Assembly: GCA_018402615.1 (NCBI GenBank)
Contig: JAGYIH010000014.1
Location: 1 to 22,253, forward strand
Length of the DNA stretch: 22,253 bases
Direction of reading: 5' to 3'
Origin: Aquiluna sp.
GTDB lineage: Bacteria > Actinomycetota > Actinomycetes > Actinomycetales > Microbacteriaceae
Part shown: positions 6,700 to 15,817 of the stretch, piece by piece
How the letters are laid out: each line of letters begins with the position of its first letter
How positions within the stretch are numbered: position 1 is the first letter of the stretch
The notes under the pieces: model-generated
What the model saw: the letters and a program-made list of their open reading frames with translations, nothing else
Told to the model about the DNA's origin: nothing
Database searches by the model: none
Program-made: the position numbers and the translations under genes

Positions 6700-9201
6700 A
6701 TGGCTTCCAAGACCCCACCCCCAAGGCGCCCAGCTTCGCGCTCCAGTTCCAGGCCAGAGGTCAGAAACTCAGGAACCAAGAGTTCCAGTTACTCCGCCGG
6801 CAATCTGGTAGCAGCCTTGCGGCGGCTTTACATGGCGATTGCTCACCTCACCGGAGGTGCGACCAGGGCGTTTAGCTCAAAGAAGCTTGCCGACGATGAC
6901 CGTCGTGACGGAGCGCCCTTCTTTTTGTTTTTGCTGAGTATTTTTGGAGCTTTGTTTTCCTGGTTTTTGGTTCAGGAGCAGTGGGCACAGTGGTTGCACG
7001 ACTACAGCTTCGGAATGCTTTTTGGCCTGACGGCTTATGGACTGCCCGTGGTCTTTATTGGGTACGCGATTTATCTTTTTAGAAGGCCCGCGACGATTGC
7101 CAATGGTTCGAGATTTGCTCTGGGGTTCTGGCTCTTTTTAGTTGTGGTGTCGGCCTTTTTCCACGTTTTTGGTGAGATGCCCAGCCCACAGCAGGGAGTT
7201 GTCGCTTTGGCAAACAGTGGTGGCCTTTTTGGTTGGCTGGTCGGCGGCCCGCTGGTTGCAATTCTGAGTATCTGGGGTGCGGTGCCCGCATTGGTTGTGA
7301 TTGCTTTTATCTCAGTTCTGGTGATGACGGGAACGGCTCCGAGCAAAATTGCAGCGCGCCTGGGTGATCTGCGGGCATTCTTTTTTGGTCCCAGGCCCGA
7401 GGTTTTAGATTCCGACGCCTTCGATGGAAAGAAATCAAGCTGGTGGCAAAAGTCGGACTCCAAAGAGCAGGCCTTTGACACGGCAGTTGTTGACATCGAC
7501 GAATTTGTCGATGAGCAGTTAGAGCTGCCAGCTTTAGAATCTGAGGCCATTGAAATGGCGGAGGCCGAACCGGTTCCCGAGCTCGATTTTATGAATGGCG
7601 AGGAGGGGCTCACCGAGCCGATTGAAATTCCAACCGGTCGCAAGGTCAAACCCTACGTTCTTCCCGGTCTTGGGATGCTTGAAGCCGGGACCATCCCCAA
7701 GGCAAAATCGGCGGTCAACGAGCAGCTTGTTGTGGCGATCGACGCCGTTTTCAAGGAGTTCGATGTTGAGGCTAGGGTTGCAGGATTTCTGCGGGGACCG
7801 ACAGTTACCCGCTACGAAGTTGAGTTGGCGCCGGGAGTAAAGGTTGAAGCGGTCACCAGGCTTTCCAATAACATCAGCTACGCGGTTGCCTCGAATGAGG
7901 TGCGGATTCTCGCCCCGATTCCAGGAAAGTCTTTGATTGGTATTGAGATCCCGAATTCCGACCGCGAAACGGTTTCGCTTGGAGATGTCTTGCGCTCTAA
8001 GAATGCCTCGGCAAGCTCGCACCCGCTCACGATAGGGGTGGGTAAGGATGTCGAAGGTGGTTATCTGGTTGCCAACCTGGCCAAGATGCCGCACCTATTG
8101 GTGGCCGGAGCAACCGGGGCTGGTAAATCTAGTTTCGTCAACTCCATGATTACCTCGATCCTGATGCGATCAACCCCGGCTGAGGTTCGCATGGTCTTGG
8201 TCGACCCAAAGCGGGTTGAGCTAGCCGCCTACCAGGGGGTTCCTCACCTGGTGACTCCAATCATTACCAATCCGAAGAAAGCTGCTGAGGCGCTGCAGTG
8301 GGTTGTCAAGGAGATGGATTCCCGATATGACGACCTGGCCTCGTTTGGGTTTAAGCACATCGATGATTTCAATCGGGCAGTGGTGGCAGGGGAAATTCAG
8401 GTTCCCGAAAACTCCAAGCGAGACCTGCAGCCCTACCCCTACCTTTTGGTAGTAGTGGATGAGCTCGCTGACCTGATGATTGTTGCGCCCAGGGATGTTG
8501 AGGATTCGATTGTCCGAATCACTCAGCTGGCACGCGCCTCCGGTATTCACCTTGTGCTCGCAACCCAGCGACCCTCTGTGGACGTGGTCACCGGATTGAT
8601 CAAAGCGAATGTGCCATCTCGCCTGGCATTCTCAGTTTCATCGGTAACCGATTCCAGGGTTATTTTGGACCAGCCCGGGGCGGAAAAGCTGGTTGGCCAG
8701 GGTGACGCACTGTTTTCTCCGATGGGTTCCAATAAGGCCTTGAGAGTTCAGGGTGCCTGGGTTTCTGAGGCCGAGATGGCAAGAGTTGTTGCACACGTGA
8801 AGCTTCAGATGGAGCCCGAATACCGCAGCGATGTGGCTCAGGTGAGCGCCAGCAAGATCGTGGATGCTGATATTGGAGATGACCTGGAGTTGCTCTTGGC
8901 AGCTTGTGACCTAGTTGTTGGTTCGCAGTTTGGCTCCACTTCGATGCTGCAGCGCAAGCTTCGAGTGGGCTTTGCTAAGGCAGGTAGGCTAATGGACCTT
9001 ATGGAATCGCGCGGAGTAGTCGGACCCTCGGAGGGCTCAAAGGCCAGAGACGTGCTTATCAAGGCCGACGAGCTTCCAGCGCTGCTAGCAAGGCTTGGCG
9101 GGCAGACCTCTGCGGTGTTTGAGGGTGATAGTGCGCCGGTTGACCCCGATGAACCCGATGAGGACGCTTGGCAGCTAACTGGACGGCCGGATGTCCAGTA
9201 G
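6700..9201 (+). CDS. ftsK: DNA translocase FtsK/SpoIIIE
   Basis: Septum-anchored, hexameric ATP-driven pump that moves chromosome ends during division. The 833-residue protein has a basic N-terminal tail (1-40), about four to five membrane segments (near 72-91, 104-127, 138-157 and 176-212), an acidic linker (about 240-330) and the RecA-like motor. Walker A is G-A-T-G-A-G-K-S at residues 470-477 and Walker B ends in Asp587-Glu588. The last ~80 residues form the winged-helix gamma domain that reads KOPS sites. The linker is short, as in SpoIIIE-type proteins. The ATG at 6700 is supported by the TANNNT box. Its end overlaps the pgsA start by 11 bases. Confidence 0.97.
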   Translation: MASKTPPPRRPASRSSSRPEVRNSGTKSSSYSAGNLVAALRRLYMAIAHLTGGATRAFSSKKLADDDRRDGAPFFLFLLSIFGALFSWFLVQEQWAQWLHDYSFGMLFGLTAYGLPVVFIGYAIYLFRRPATIANGSRFALGFWLFLVVVSAFFHVFGEMPSPQQGVVALANSGGLFGWLVGGPLVAILSIWGAVPALVVIAFISVLVMTGTAPSKIAARLGDLRAFFFGPRPEVLDSDAFDGKKSSWWQKSDSKEQAFDTAVVDIDEFVDEQLELPALESEAIEMAEAEPVPELDFMNGEEGLTEPIEIPTGRKVKPYVLPGLGMLEAGTIPKAKSAVNEQLVVAIDAVFKEFDVEARVAGFLRGPTVTRYEVELAPGVKVEAVTRLSNNISYAVASNEVRILAPIPGKSLIGIEIPNSDRETVSLGDVLRSKNASASSHPLTIGVGKDVEGGYLVANLAKMPHLLVAGATGAGKSSFVNSMITSILMRSTPAEVRMVLVDPKRVELAAYQGVPHLVTPIITNPKKAAEALQWVVKEMDSRYDDLASFGFKHIDDFNRAVVAGEIQVPENSKRDLQPYPYLLVVVDELADLMIVAPRDVEDSIVRITQLARASGIHLVLATQRPSVDVVTGLIKANVPSRLAFSVSSVTDSRVILDQPGAEKLVGQGDALFSPMGSNKALRVQGAWVSEAEMARVVAHVKLQMEPEYRSDVAQVSASKIVDADIGDDLELLLAACDLVVGSQFGSTSMLQRKLRVGFAKAGRLMDLMESRGVVGPSEGSKARDVLIKADELPALLARLGGQTSAVFEGDSAPVDPDEPDEDAWQLTGRPDVQ

Positions 9202-9739
9202 CTTCTTGTATCGGCAAACGCCGAATCTAATAACCTCCAGTCGAATAGCAGTGGTACCTCTGGTCATTTTGCTGATCCTGACCCAGTGGGACAGTTACCT
9301 GGGCCGCTCGATAGCGCTTTTATTGCTGGTATTGGCAGCATCTACCGATGGGATTGACGGAGCAATTGCAAGAAAGCGCGATCTGGTCTCAAACCTTGGC
9401 AAAATTCTTGATCCGATAGCGGACAAGGCTCTTTTGTCAGGGGCGCTAATTGCGCTCTCAATTCAGGGGGCTGTTCCGTGGATTGCTACCGGACTGATTT
9501 TGTTTCGCGAATTGGCTGTCACCTTTTATCGACTGGCAATTGCCAAGCGCCGAATTATTTCGGCCACGGGCGGTGGCAAGTTTAAGACGGTGATGCAGAT
9601 CATCTCAGTTTCACTCTACGTAGCTCCGCTTGGTTTTCTCGGCCTCTGGTATCTGTGGTTCTCCGATGCGGTGCTTTGGTTTACCGTCGCACTAACACTC
9701 TGGAGCGGACTGAGGATTTTGTGGCCGAAGCGGGCCTAG
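9191..9739 (+). CDS. pgsA: CDP-alcohol phosphatidyltransferase, probably phosphatidylglycerophosphate synthase
   Basis: Membrane enzyme joining CDP-diacylglycerol to glycerol-3-phosphate in phosphatidylglycerol synthesis. The complete signature D-x2-D-G-x2-A-R-x8-G-x3-D-x3-D is present: Asp53, Asp56, Gly57, Ala60, Arg61, Gly70, Asp74 and Asp78. Several hydrophobic helices follow. The 182-residue length is right for PgsA. The family also includes phosphatidylinositol-phosphate and cardiolipin synthases, so the glycerol-phosphate acceptor is inferred from length and from the ftsK–pgsA–cinA order I recall in Actinobacteria. It starts inside the end of ftsK and overlaps the likely cinA start by 19 bases. 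Confidence 0.9.
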   Translation: MSSSFLYRQTPNLITSSRIAVVPLVILLILTQWDSYLGRSIALLLLVLAASTDGIDGAIARKRDLVSNLGKILDPIADKALLSGALIALSIQGAVPWIATGLILFRELAVTFYRLAIAKRRIISATGGGKFKTVMQIISVSLYVAPLGFLGLWYLWFSDAVLWFTVALTLWSGLRILWPKRA

Positions 9740-10221
9740 TCTCGATGCTGATTCAGGCGGGTCAAAAAGTTGCCACTGCCGAGTCGGTAACTGGTGGCGC
9801 CCTCGCGAAGGCCCTAACTGATGAGGCAGGCGCCTCCGACGTTTTCCTGGGTTCGGTGATTGCCTATCAAAACTCGGTCAAGCAGCAGTTGCTAGGAGTT
9901 TCGGCGGCGCTCATGTCCGTCCAGGGGGCCGTTGATGCCGAGGTCGCGGCTCAGATGGCCGTGGGAGTTCGAGAACGGTTTGCAAAGATTAATCAGGTCC
10001 AGCTCGAGAAGGTTGTCGGAATCTCTACCACGGGTGTTGCGGGTCCCGGGGAGTCTGAGGGAAAGGCCTCGGGGACTGTCTTCATAGGAATAAGTTCGGT
10101 AGCTGGAGATGCCGTGTTTGCTCACAATTTTGACGGCGACCGGGCCGCAGTAAGGGATCAAGCGGTTATAGCGGCTGTTCAGGCAGTGCGGGAACATTTG
10201 GGACTAATAACGGGTTATTGA
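9721..10221 (+). CDS. cinA: CinA C-terminal domain protein (nicotinamide-nucleotide amidohydrolase family)
   Basis: Stand-alone CinA C-terminal (PncC-type) domain, whose family deamidates NMN in pyridine-nucleotide salvage. The signature after the first helix reads A-T-A-E-S-V-T-G-G (residues 18-26), with valine where many members have cysteine; other actinobacterial members, as I recall, carry leucine there. The T-G-V-A-G-P-G-E and G-T-V-F-I-G-I segments are also present. I choose GTG at 9721 (166 residues), which keeps the first helix and overlaps pgsA by 19 bases. ATG at 9745 is the alternative. The frame extends up to 9655 but that part lies within pgsA. Sits between pgsA and a ClgR-like regulator. 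Confidence 0.9.
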   Translation: MAEAGLVSMLIQAGQKVATAESVTGGALAKALTDEAGASDVFLGSVIAYQNSVKQQLLGVSAALMSVQGAVDAEVAAQMAVGVRERFAKINQVQLEKVVGISTTGVAGPGESEGKASGTVFIGISSVAGDAVFAHNFDGDRAAVRDQAVIAAVQAVREHLGLITGY

Positions 10222-10280
10222 ACAGCAAGCACTCAGCTTTTAGCTGTAAATTGTCACAACTGACCGATAAATTATTCGCC

Positions 10281-10286
10281 AGGAGG
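10281..10286 (+). promoter_or_regulatory. Strong ribosome binding site deciding a TTG start
   Basis: A perfect AGGAGG lies 4 bases before TTG at 10291. No ATG or GTG is available at a workable distance in that frame, so this site decides the start of the regulator. It is one of the few textbook Shine-Dalgarno sequences in the window. Confidence 0.75.
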
Positions 10287-10290
10287 AAAC

Positions 10291-10605
10291 TTGGTACTGA
10301 TCAGGCAAGAGATTGGCGATGTTCTTCGCACCCACCGTCAGCGCAAGGGTCAAACCCTGCGTCAGGTTGCTGCCAGGGCTTCGGTCGCCTTGGGCTACCT
10401 ATCTGAAGTCGAGCGTGGTCAGAAGGAAGTCTCTTCGGAGATCCTGGCTTCAGTGGCCGAGGCTCTTGATTTGCCGCTGGCAGTGGTTATGCGAGAAGTT
10501 TCAGAGCGGGTTGCCGCTATTGAGGGCCACTACTTCGATAACACCTACATTCCCGACACCGTGCCGGACGACTTTGTCGCAGAGGCTGAGATCTACTCTC
10601 ACTAG
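10291..10605 (+). CDS. clgR: XRE-family transcriptional regulator, ClgR/PopR-like
   Basis: A 104-residue DNA-binding protein. The helix-turn-helix occupies about residues 8-65 (L-R-Q-V-A-A-R-A-S-V with Y-L-S-E-V-E-R-G-Q-K as recognition segment). The short C-terminal tail ends D-D-F-V-A-E-A. ClgR-type regulators control Clp protease genes and some stress genes in Actinobacteria; the family call rests on the HTH sequence and on the pgsA–cinA–clgR–DUF3046–recA order. The start is TTG with a perfect AGGAGG 4 bases upstream. The gene is preceded by a 69-base gap with no clear promoter. The stop overlaps the DUF3046 GTG by one base. Confidence 0.85.
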   Translation: MVLIRQEIGDVLRTHRQRKGQTLRQVAARASVALGYLSEVERGQKEVSSEILASVAEALDLPLAVVMREVSERVAAIEGHYFDNTYIPDTVPDDFVAEAEIYSH

Positions 10606-10835
10606 TGAAGCTCAGTCGCTTCTACGAACTGGTGTCCGACGAATTCGGACCTGGCTTTTCCGAGGTTATTTTGAATGACACTCGGCTCACGGATTTCAAC
10701 GATAAAACTCCCGCCGAGCTAATTGCTATGGGAGAAGACAGGCGTGAGGTCTGGCTGTCGATTTGCGCATCCCAACAGGTCCCCAGGGAACGTTGGCAAG
10801 GTCGAACTCAAACAAAAAGACACGCCGAACAATAG
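10605..10835 (+). CDS. DUF3046 family protein
   Basis: Small 76-residue protein matching the actinobacterial DUF3046 pattern: M-K-L-S-R-F-Y-E-L near the start, F-G-P-G-F, then T-P-A-E-L-I-A-M-G-E-D-R-R-E-V-W and a terminal basic tail. No function is known to me. It begins with GTG overlapping the preceding regulator's stop (TAGTG). The recA LexA box starts only four bases after its stop. The position just before recA is conserved in many Actinobacteria, which hints at a link to DNA repair or to the ClgR-like regulator, but nothing here shows it. Confidence 0.88.
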   Translation: MKLSRFYELVSDEFGPGFSEVILNDTRLTDFNDKTPAELIAMGEDRREVWLSICASQQVPRERWQGRTQTKRHAEQ

Positions 10836-10839
10836 TTAT

Positions 10840-10855
10840 TCGAAATTTTGTTCGA
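10840..10855. promoter_or_regulatory. LexA box (SOS operator) of recA
   Basis: TCGAAATTTTGTTCGA matches the Gram-positive/actinobacterial SOS box TCGAAC-N4-GTTCGA with a single change (A for C in the left half). It is the only such site in the recA upstream region and overlaps a candidate -35 element. Confidence 0.82.
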
Positions 10856-10875
10856 ACGCCTAGTGTTACTACCAT
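10848..10875 (+). promoter_or_regulatory. Candidate recA promoter
   Basis: TTGTTC (10848-10853) and TACCAT (10870-10875) are separated by 16 bases and would start transcription near 10882, leaving a leader of about 105 bases. The -35 lies inside the LexA box, as expected for a repressed promoter. TAGTGT at 10861-10866 is an alternative -10. Confidence 0.4.
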
Positions 10876-10892
10876 CTGATGGAAAACATAAG

Positions 10893-10901
10893 TTATCCAC
10901 A
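10893..10901 (+). promoter_or_regulatory. Consensus DnaA-box sequence in the recA leader
   Basis: TTATCCACA matches the canonical DnaA box exactly. It lies just after the inferred recA transcription start. A single box may be chance or may bind DnaA as a regulator; no cluster of boxes or origin features is seen around it. Confidence 0.4.
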
Positions 10902-10938
10902 GAAACGACAGGTCACCCCAAACTGTCCGAGGGCTCTA

Positions 10939-10973
10939 CTAACGTCCAAGGCAGTTAGCACACCAAGAGGTGT
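10939..10973 (+). repeat. Two small hairpins in the recA leader
   Basis: CTAAC/GTTAG (10939-10943 with 10954-10958) and ACACC/GGTGT (10960-10964 with 10969-10973, loop AAGA) are back-to-back five-base stems. The second ends three bases before the ribosome binding site AAAGAGG (10977-10983). The stems are short, so structure is only suggestive. Confidence 0.3.
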
Positions 10974-10988
10974 CGGAAAGAGGTAGAA

Positions 10989-12053
10989 ATGCCAAGTGCA
11001 TCGGATAGAGAAAAAGCGCTGGAGACCGCGCTAGCACAGATTGACCGTCAGTTCGGCAAGGGTTCGGTCATGAGGCTTGGTTCCCAAGAGCGCGCCATGA
11101 TCGAGTCGATTCCAACCGGCTCAATCGCACTTGATGTTGCACTGGGCATTGGTGGCCTGCCAAAGGGCCGGATTGTCGAGATCTATGGCCCGGAGGCCTC
11201 GGGTAAGACCACGTTGGCGCTGCACGCAATAGCTAGCGTCCAAGCCGCCGGTGGAACCGCCGCATTTGTGGACGCCGAGCACGCCCTTGACCCTATCTAC
11301 GCCCAGAAACTGGGCGTGGACATCGACGCGCTTCTGGTGAGCCAGCCAGACACGGGAGAGCAGGCGCTGGAAATCACTGATATGTTGATCCGCTCGGGTT
11401 CCGTGGACATCATCGTCATTGACTCGGTCGCCGCACTTGTGCCAAGGGCCGAGATCGAGGGCGAGATGGGTGACTCACACGTTGGACTGCAGGCCAGGTT
11501 GATGTCACAGGCGCTGAGAAAGCTCACCGGTGCAATCAGCAACACCAACACCACGGCGATCTTTATAAACCAGCTGCGCGAGAAGATCGGTGTATTTTTC
11601 GGCTCTCCGGAGACCACCTCGGGAGGCAAGGCCCTGAAGTTCTACGCCTCGGTTCGCCTTGACATCAGAAGAATTGAGACTCTAAAAGAGGGTACCGACG
11701 CAGTCGGTAACCGGGCTCGGGTAAAGGTTGTCAAGAACAAGCTTGCCGCACCGTTCAAGCAGGCCGAATTTGACATCATGTTTGGTGAGGGAATCTCCAA
11801 AGAGGGAAGCCTCATCGACTTTGGCGTGGAGCAAGACATTGTTAAAAAATCTGGTGCCTGGTACACCTTTGAAGGTGAGCAACTGGGGCAGGGCAAGGAA
11901 AACTCCCGTCGGTTCCTAAAGGAAAACCCCGAAGTGGCTCAGACCATCGAGCAACGCATCAAGGTTAAATTGGGAATTGGCGTGCCAAGGCCGGTTGCTG
12001 ATCTGCCTGCGGAAGAGCCAGTTGAGGTTGCTAAGGCAGCCAACGACGCATAG
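10989..12053 (+). CDS. recA: Recombinase A
   Basis: ATP-dependent strand-exchange protein that drives homologous recombination and stimulates LexA self-cleavage. The 354-residue length is normal. Walker A is G-P-E-A-S-G-K-T at residues 67-74; the V-D-A-E-H-A-L-D segment and the mobile loop regions ([17 protein letters not shown]) are intact, with no intein. The C-terminus is acidic and Ala/Val-rich. ATG at 10989 has AAAGAGG 5 bases upstream. A LexA box lies 133 bases upstream, and recX follows 27 bases after the stop, so both are probably in the SOS regulon. Confidence 0.99.
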   Translation: MPSASDREKALETALAQIDRQFGKGSVMRLGSQERAMIESIPTGSIALDVALGIGGLPKGRIVEIYGPEASGKTTLALHAIASVQAAGGTAAFVDAEHALDPIYAQKLGVDIDALLVSQPDTGEQALEITDMLIRSGSVDIIVIDSVAALVPRAEIEGEMGDSHVGLQARLMSQALRKLTGAISNTNTTAIFINQLREKIGVFFGSPETTSGGKALKFYASVRLDIRRIETLKEGTDAVGNRARVKVVKNKLAAPFKQAEFDIMFGEGISKEGSLIDFGVEQDIVKKSGAWYTFEGEQLGQGKENSRRFLKENPEVAQTIEQRIKVKLGIGVPRPVADLPAEEPVEVAKAANDA

Positions 12054-12080
12054 TCAGATTATTTGAGTCGGTTCTAGCAA

Positions 12081-12569
12081 ATGCCCAAGAGCGAAGCGGA
12101 AAAACTAGAGCAGCGTGCGAAAAACGTGCTGTTGTACCAGCTTTCCAGAAGCATGAAGACTCGATTTCAACTCTTCGAGATTCTCAAGCGGCGGGAAATT
12201 CCTGTCGAAATAGCAGAGCAGGTCCTGGACCGCTTTACCGAGGCGCAGCTGATCGATGACGATTTTTTTGCGGGCGCCTATGTCCGGACTCGGCTGGAAA
12301 ACGGTCGATCCAGCTCCGCAATCAAGATGGAACTGCGTCGTAAGGGTGTCGCTCAGGAAATTATTGAGCAGCATCTGTCTCAGATTGATGCCGAGGTCGA
12401 ACAGAGCATCGCCAACCAGCTCGCCACAAATCGATTTTCTAGAATGACCGATTTAGAGCCAGAGGTAAGAAAGCGCAGGTTAATGGGTTTTCTTCAGCGA
12501 CGCGGTTTTTCGCAGTCGGTAGCTGTTCGGGCAATTTCAAGTGCGGCGGCAAATTCCATACCGGGCTAA
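12081..12569 (+). CDS. recX: Regulatory protein RecX
   Basis: Modulator of RecA that binds its filament. The 162-residue helical protein shows the RecX repeats: [10 protein letters not shown] at the start, the [13 protein letters not shown] motif around residues 58-70, and a third repeat ending in R-R-G-F-S. The gene follows recA with a 27-base gap and no own promoter or good ribosome binding site, so it is probably read from the recA promoter. It is shorter than many actinobacterial RecX proteins, which carry N-terminal extensions. The stop overlaps the -10-like box in front of miaB. Confidence 0.92.
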   Translation: MPKSEAEKLEQRAKNVLLYQLSRSMKTRFQLFEILKRREIPVEIAEQVLDRFTEAQLIDDDFFAGAYVRTRLENGRSSSAIKMELRRKGVAQEIIEQHLSQIDAEVEQSIANQLATNRFSRMTDLEPEVRKRRLMGFLQRRGFSQSVAVRAISSAAANSIPG

Positions 12570-12572
12570 AAT
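12567..12572 (+). promoter_or_regulatory. Putative -10 box of a leaderless miaB transcript
   Basis: TAAAAT begins at the recX stop codon and ends 8 bases before the miaB ATG. It is the closest to the TATAAT consensus of the start-proximal boxes in this window. The spacer lacks a good Shine-Dalgarno sequence. Confidence 0.4.
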
Positions 12573-12580
12573 CCCTAGAG

Positions 12581-14053
12581 ATGTCACTTACCTACGAAGT
12601 CCGCACTTACGGCTGTCAGATGAATGTTCACGATTCGGAGCGAATCAGTGGATTACTCGAGGCGGCTGGTTATCTCAGTGCTACCGAGAATGCCGACCCC
12701 GACCTAGTGGTATTTAATACCTGCGCTGTTCGTGAAAATGCCGACAACAAGCTTTACGGCAACCTGGGAATGATGTTGCGTAAGAAGGAGGAGAATCCAA
12801 ACCTTCAGATTGCGGTTGGTGGCTGCCTGGCCCAGAAGGACCAGGAGGTAATCCAAAAACGGGCTCCCTGGGTCGATGTGGTCTTTGGAACTCACAACAT
12901 GGGTTCGCTACCGGTGCTCTTGGAGCGAGCGAAGCACAACGCCAGCGCTGAGATTGAAATTTTAGAATCACTGGAAGTTTTCCCCTCGACCCTGCCTACC
13001 AAGCGCGAGAGCGCATATGCCGGCTGGGTTTCGATCTCGGTTGGTTGCAATAACAGCTGTACCTTCTGCATAGTTCCAGCGCTTCGGGGTAAAGAAAAAG
13101 ATCGCAGGCCGGGAGACATTCTCAAGGAAGTTAAGGCGCTGGTCGATGACGGGGCAATCGAAATTACCCTCTTAGGTCAGAACGTAAACACATATGGCGT
13201 TGAGTTCGGAGATCGGCAAGCTTTTTCAAAGTTATTGAGGGCCTGCGGTGAAATCGAGGGCCTTGAGAGGGTTCGCTTTACTTCACCGCATCCCGCGGCA
13301 TTTACCGACGACGTGATTGCGGCTATGGCTGAAACGTCAAATGTAATGCCTCAGCTTCACATGCCCTTGCAGTCAGGTTCTGACGCGGTGTTGAAGGCGA
13401 TGCGTCGTAGCTATCGCAGCGATAAGTACCTGCGAATCTTAGACAGGGTTCGAGATGCCATTCCTGAAGCCTCAATCAGTACCGACATCATCGTCGGTTT
13501 CCCCGGGGAGACCGAGGCTGATTTCCAGGACACTCTCGAGGTGGTTCGGAAAGCAATGTTTACAATCGCTTACACCTATCAGTATTCGATAAGGCCTGGG
13601 ACTCCGGCAGCTGAGATGGCAGATCAAATCCCTAAGGAAGTCGTTCAGGATCGCTACGAACGACTTTTGGAGGTTGTAAACCAGGTTGCTTGGGAACAGA
13701 ACAAGAAGCAAATTGGCCGGGAGGTTGAGGTATTGGTGGCCAATGGTGAGGGACGCAAGGATGCCCAAACCCTTCGGATGTCAGGGAGAGCCAAAGACAG
13801 CAGGCTCGTGCATTTCGACATTCCCGCAGCAGCAATACCGCCAAGGCCAGGCGACATCGTGAACGTAACGGTCACAGACGCAAAGCCCTATTTTTTAGTC
13901 GCAGACGCTGAGTTTGGCAGTGGCTATGCGCTTCGGCGCACTCGCGGGGGAGATGCCCATGATCGCCGAGAGGCGGAAAGCTGTGGCGCGCCTGCTGTCG
14001 GCGACAGCAAGGTCTCACTGGGGTTGCCGATTCGGGCGAAAAGTGTCGTTTAG
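12581..14053 (+). CDS. miaB: tRNA-2-methylthio-N6-dimethylallyladenosine synthase
   Basis: Radical-SAM methylthiotransferase acting on i6A37 of tRNAs, using the product of the neighbouring miaA. Both iron-sulfur clusters are complete: the N-terminal UPF0004 domain has Cys12, Cys48 and Cys82, and the radical SAM motif C-x3-C-x2-C is Cys156, Cys160 and Cys163. A TRAM domain follows (about residues 375-440). The final ~50 residues are Gly/Arg/Ala-rich and not part of the core. The 490-residue length is usual. Start ATG at 12581 puts the first conserved cysteine at the expected place. It overlaps the miaA GTG by 11 bases. Confidence 0.97.
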   Translation: MSLTYEVRTYGCQMNVHDSERISGLLEAAGYLSATENADPDLVVFNTCAVRENADNKLYGNLGMMLRKKEENPNLQIAVGGCLAQKDQEVIQKRAPWVDVVFGTHNMGSLPVLLERAKHNASAEIEILESLEVFPSTLPTKRESAYAGWVSISVGCNNSCTFCIVPALRGKEKDRRPGDILKEVKALVDDGAIEITLLGQNVNTYGVEFGDRQAFSKLLRACGEIEGLERVRFTSPHPAAFTDDVIAAMAETSNVMPQLHMPLQSGSDAVLKAMRRSYRSDKYLRILDRVRDAIPEASISTDIIVGFPGETEADFQDTLEVVRKAMFTIAYTYQYSIRPGTPAAEMADQIPKEVVQDRYERLLEVVNQVAWEQNKKQIGREVEVLVANGEGRKDAQTLRMSGRAKDSRLVHFDIPAAAIPPRPGDIVNVTVTDAKPYFLVADAEFGSGYALRRTRGGDAHDRREAESCGAPAVGDSKVSLGLPIRAKSVV

Positions 14054-14951
14054 CGTTTTAGCAATTGTTGGACCCACGGCTTCGGGCAAGTCAAATCTGG
14101 GACTCGCGCTTTGCAAGGAGCTTGGCCGGGCAGAAATTGTCAATGCTGATGCAATGCAGCTATACCGGGGAATGGACATTGGTACCGCGAAGCTTCCTGA
14201 AGCCGAGCGCGCCGGAATACATCACCACCTGATAGATGCTGTCGAGGTAAGCGAAGACCTCACAGCGGTTGAATATTCCAAGTTGGCCCATCTCGCGATG
14301 GATCAAATGCTCGCTGACGCAAAACTTCCAGTGCTGGTCGGTGGGAGCATGTTTTATATTGCAGCGGCCTTGGACCAGATGGACTTTGCTCCGACAGATG
14401 AGGCAATTCGGTCTCGTCTTGAGGATCAGGCACTAAAGGTGGGGAGCCTGAATTTGCATGCCAAGCTTTCCGAACTAGATCCCGCAAGCGCCAAAATTAT
14501 CCCCGCCCAAAACACCCGGCGCGTGATTCGGGCTCTTGAGGTAATCGAGATTACCGGGGAGCCGTATAAGTCGGTCCTACCTGCTCCGCAATATCTCAGA
14601 CCAACCCTTCAGCTAGGTATCGATGTCGACAGGTCTGTTCTAAAGCAAAGAATCAGGGATCGGGTTTGGGCAATGTGGCAGGGCGGCTTGCTTCAGGAGG
14701 TGAGTGGATTACTTGAATCCGGTGTGAAATTCTCCCGGACTGCGCGGATGGCGATTGGGTATTCTCAGGCAATCTCTCAGTTGGAGGGCGAGCTGACTGA
14801 GTCTGAGGCGATAGAGCAAACAATCTCGCTAACCAACCGATATGCCAGAAGGCAGCTGTCTTGGTTCAGAAGGGATACCAGAATTACCTGGTTGGATTCT
14901 TCAGGCAACCTTATGGAACAGGCGATGCAGCAAATTAGGCTGAGTGAATGA
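14043..14951 (+). CDS. miaA: tRNA dimethylallyltransferase
   Basis: Transfers dimethylallyl from DMAPP to A37 of tRNAs reading UNN codons. The P-loop is G-P-T-A-S-G-K-S at residues 10-17 and the D-A-M-Q-L-Y catalytic/substrate segment is at 36-41. Other conserved pieces are G-G-S-M-F-Y and the [10 protein letters not shown] segment. I choose GTG at 14043 (302 residues), because MiaA proteins begin just before the P-loop strand. The open frame runs back to 13914 but that part lies inside miaB. It overlaps miaB by 11 bases and dapF by four (ATGA), so miaB–miaA–dapF look like one operon. Confidence 0.95.
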   Translation: MSFSVLAIVGPTASGKSNLGLALCKELGRAEIVNADAMQLYRGMDIGTAKLPEAERAGIHHHLIDAVEVSEDLTAVEYSKLAHLAMDQMLADAKLPVLVGGSMFYIAAALDQMDFAPTDEAIRSRLEDQALKVGSLNLHAKLSELDPASAKIIPAQNTRRVIRALEVIEITGEPYKSVLPAPQYLRPTLQLGIDVDRSVLKQRIRDRVWAMWQGGLLQEVSGLLESGVKFSRTARMAIGYSQAISQLEGELTESEAIEQTISLTNRYARRQLSWFRRDTRITWLDSSGNLMEQAMQQIRLSE

Positions 14952-15817
14952 CGATAGCTTTTTCAAAGGGCCAGGGAACGGGCAACGATTTTATTCTGGT
15001 GCTTGATGAGCACGGTCAGATCGAAATTTCGGCCAGTGAGGTTTCGAAGATGTGTGACCGCAACTTTGGCATCGGAGCCGATGGGCTGATTCTTGTGACG
15101 CCAACCGCCAAGAGTCCCGAAGTTAGTCATCTTCTTGAGGAAGAGCCATCCGCGACCTGGTTCATGGATTACCGCAATGCGGACGGCGGCAAGGCTGAGA
15201 TGTGTGGGAACGGTATCCGGGTCCTTGCTCGCTACCTGCTATCCAATGGCCTTACAGAGCTGACACCGGGAAGCACGCTTGCAATCGCAACCAGGTCCGG
15301 GGTGAAGGACCTCACCGCCACCGCCTCGGGTTTTGCTGTTGATCTTGGTCTTTTCAATGTGGGAAAAGAGGACACTCTTGTCAAGGCTAGAGGCCTCAGC
15401 GTTGCCAGGCCCGGTCTTGAGGTAAGTGTTGGTAACCCGCATGTCGTTGTTGCTCTTGCAAATCAAGCCGAACTCGAGGGGCTAGAGCTTTTGAAGACTC
15501 CAGTGCTTGATCCCGAACCCTCCTCAGGAGCCAACGTGGAATTTGTGGTTTTGGATGAGCCACTGATAAAAGAAGGTGTCGCTGGACTCACCATGCGAGT
15601 GTTTGAGCGCGGGGTTGGCGAAACTCTGAGTTGTGGCACCGGCATCGCAGCGGCTGCAATAGCCATAAGGCACTATGCCGGCGGAGAGCAAAATTTCTGG
15701 AAGGTCACTGTGCCCGGTGGTCAGGTGGCCGTTCGAATGTTCCCAACGGAGCAGGGAGAACACGTTTCAATCAGTGGGCCAGCTGAGATTAGCTTTTCGG
15801 GAACTTGGCAGGGCTAG
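14948..15817 (+). CDS. dapF: Diaminopimelate epimerase
   Basis: PLP-independent conversion of LL-DAP to meso-DAP. The two catalytic cysteines are present: Cys86 in E-M-C-G-N-G and Cys229 in L-S-C-G-T-G. The N-terminal F-S-K-G-Q-G-T-G-N-D-F, G-I-G-A-D-G and N-A-D-G-G motifs are intact. The length of 289 is normal for actinobacterial forms. The ATG overlaps the miaA stop as ATGA, so it is translationally coupled. The last 29 bases overlap the 3' end of the methyltransferase on the opposite strand. Confidence 0.97.
   Translation: MTIAFSKGQGTGNDFILVLDEHGQIEISASEVSKMCDRNFGIGADGLILVTPTAKSPEVSHLLEEEPSATWFMDYRNADGGKAEMCGNGIRVLARYLLSNGLTELTPGSTLAIATRSGVKDLTATASGFAVDLGLFNVGKEDTLVKARGLSVARPGLEVSVGNPHVVVALANQAELEGLELLKTPVLDPEPSSGANVEFVVLDEPLIKEGVAGLTMRVFERGVGETLSCGTGIAAAAIAIRHYAGGEQNFWKVTVPGGQVAVRMFPTEQGEHVSISGPAEISFSGTWQG

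Noticed and set aside
7071..7649. 192-residue open frame antisense to ftsK
   Set aside because: Low-complexity Ser/Lys/Pro-rich product without motifs; ftsK is certain on the other strand.
9655..9720. Earlier cinA start
   Set aside because: This part is the C-terminal coding region of pgsA; GTG at 9721 keeps the full CinA domain.
10234..10246. CAGCT-TTT-AGCTG hairpin after cinA as a terminator
   Set aside because: Short, AT-rich stem with a three-base loop and no T tract; too weak to call.
10251..10278. Promoter for the ClgR-like gene (TTGTCA with TATTCG)
   Set aside because: The -10 part lacks the conserved final T and other pairings have poor spacing; left open.
13914..14042. Earlier miaA start
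   Set aside because: It lies within miaB and places about 43 unrelated residues before the P-loop.
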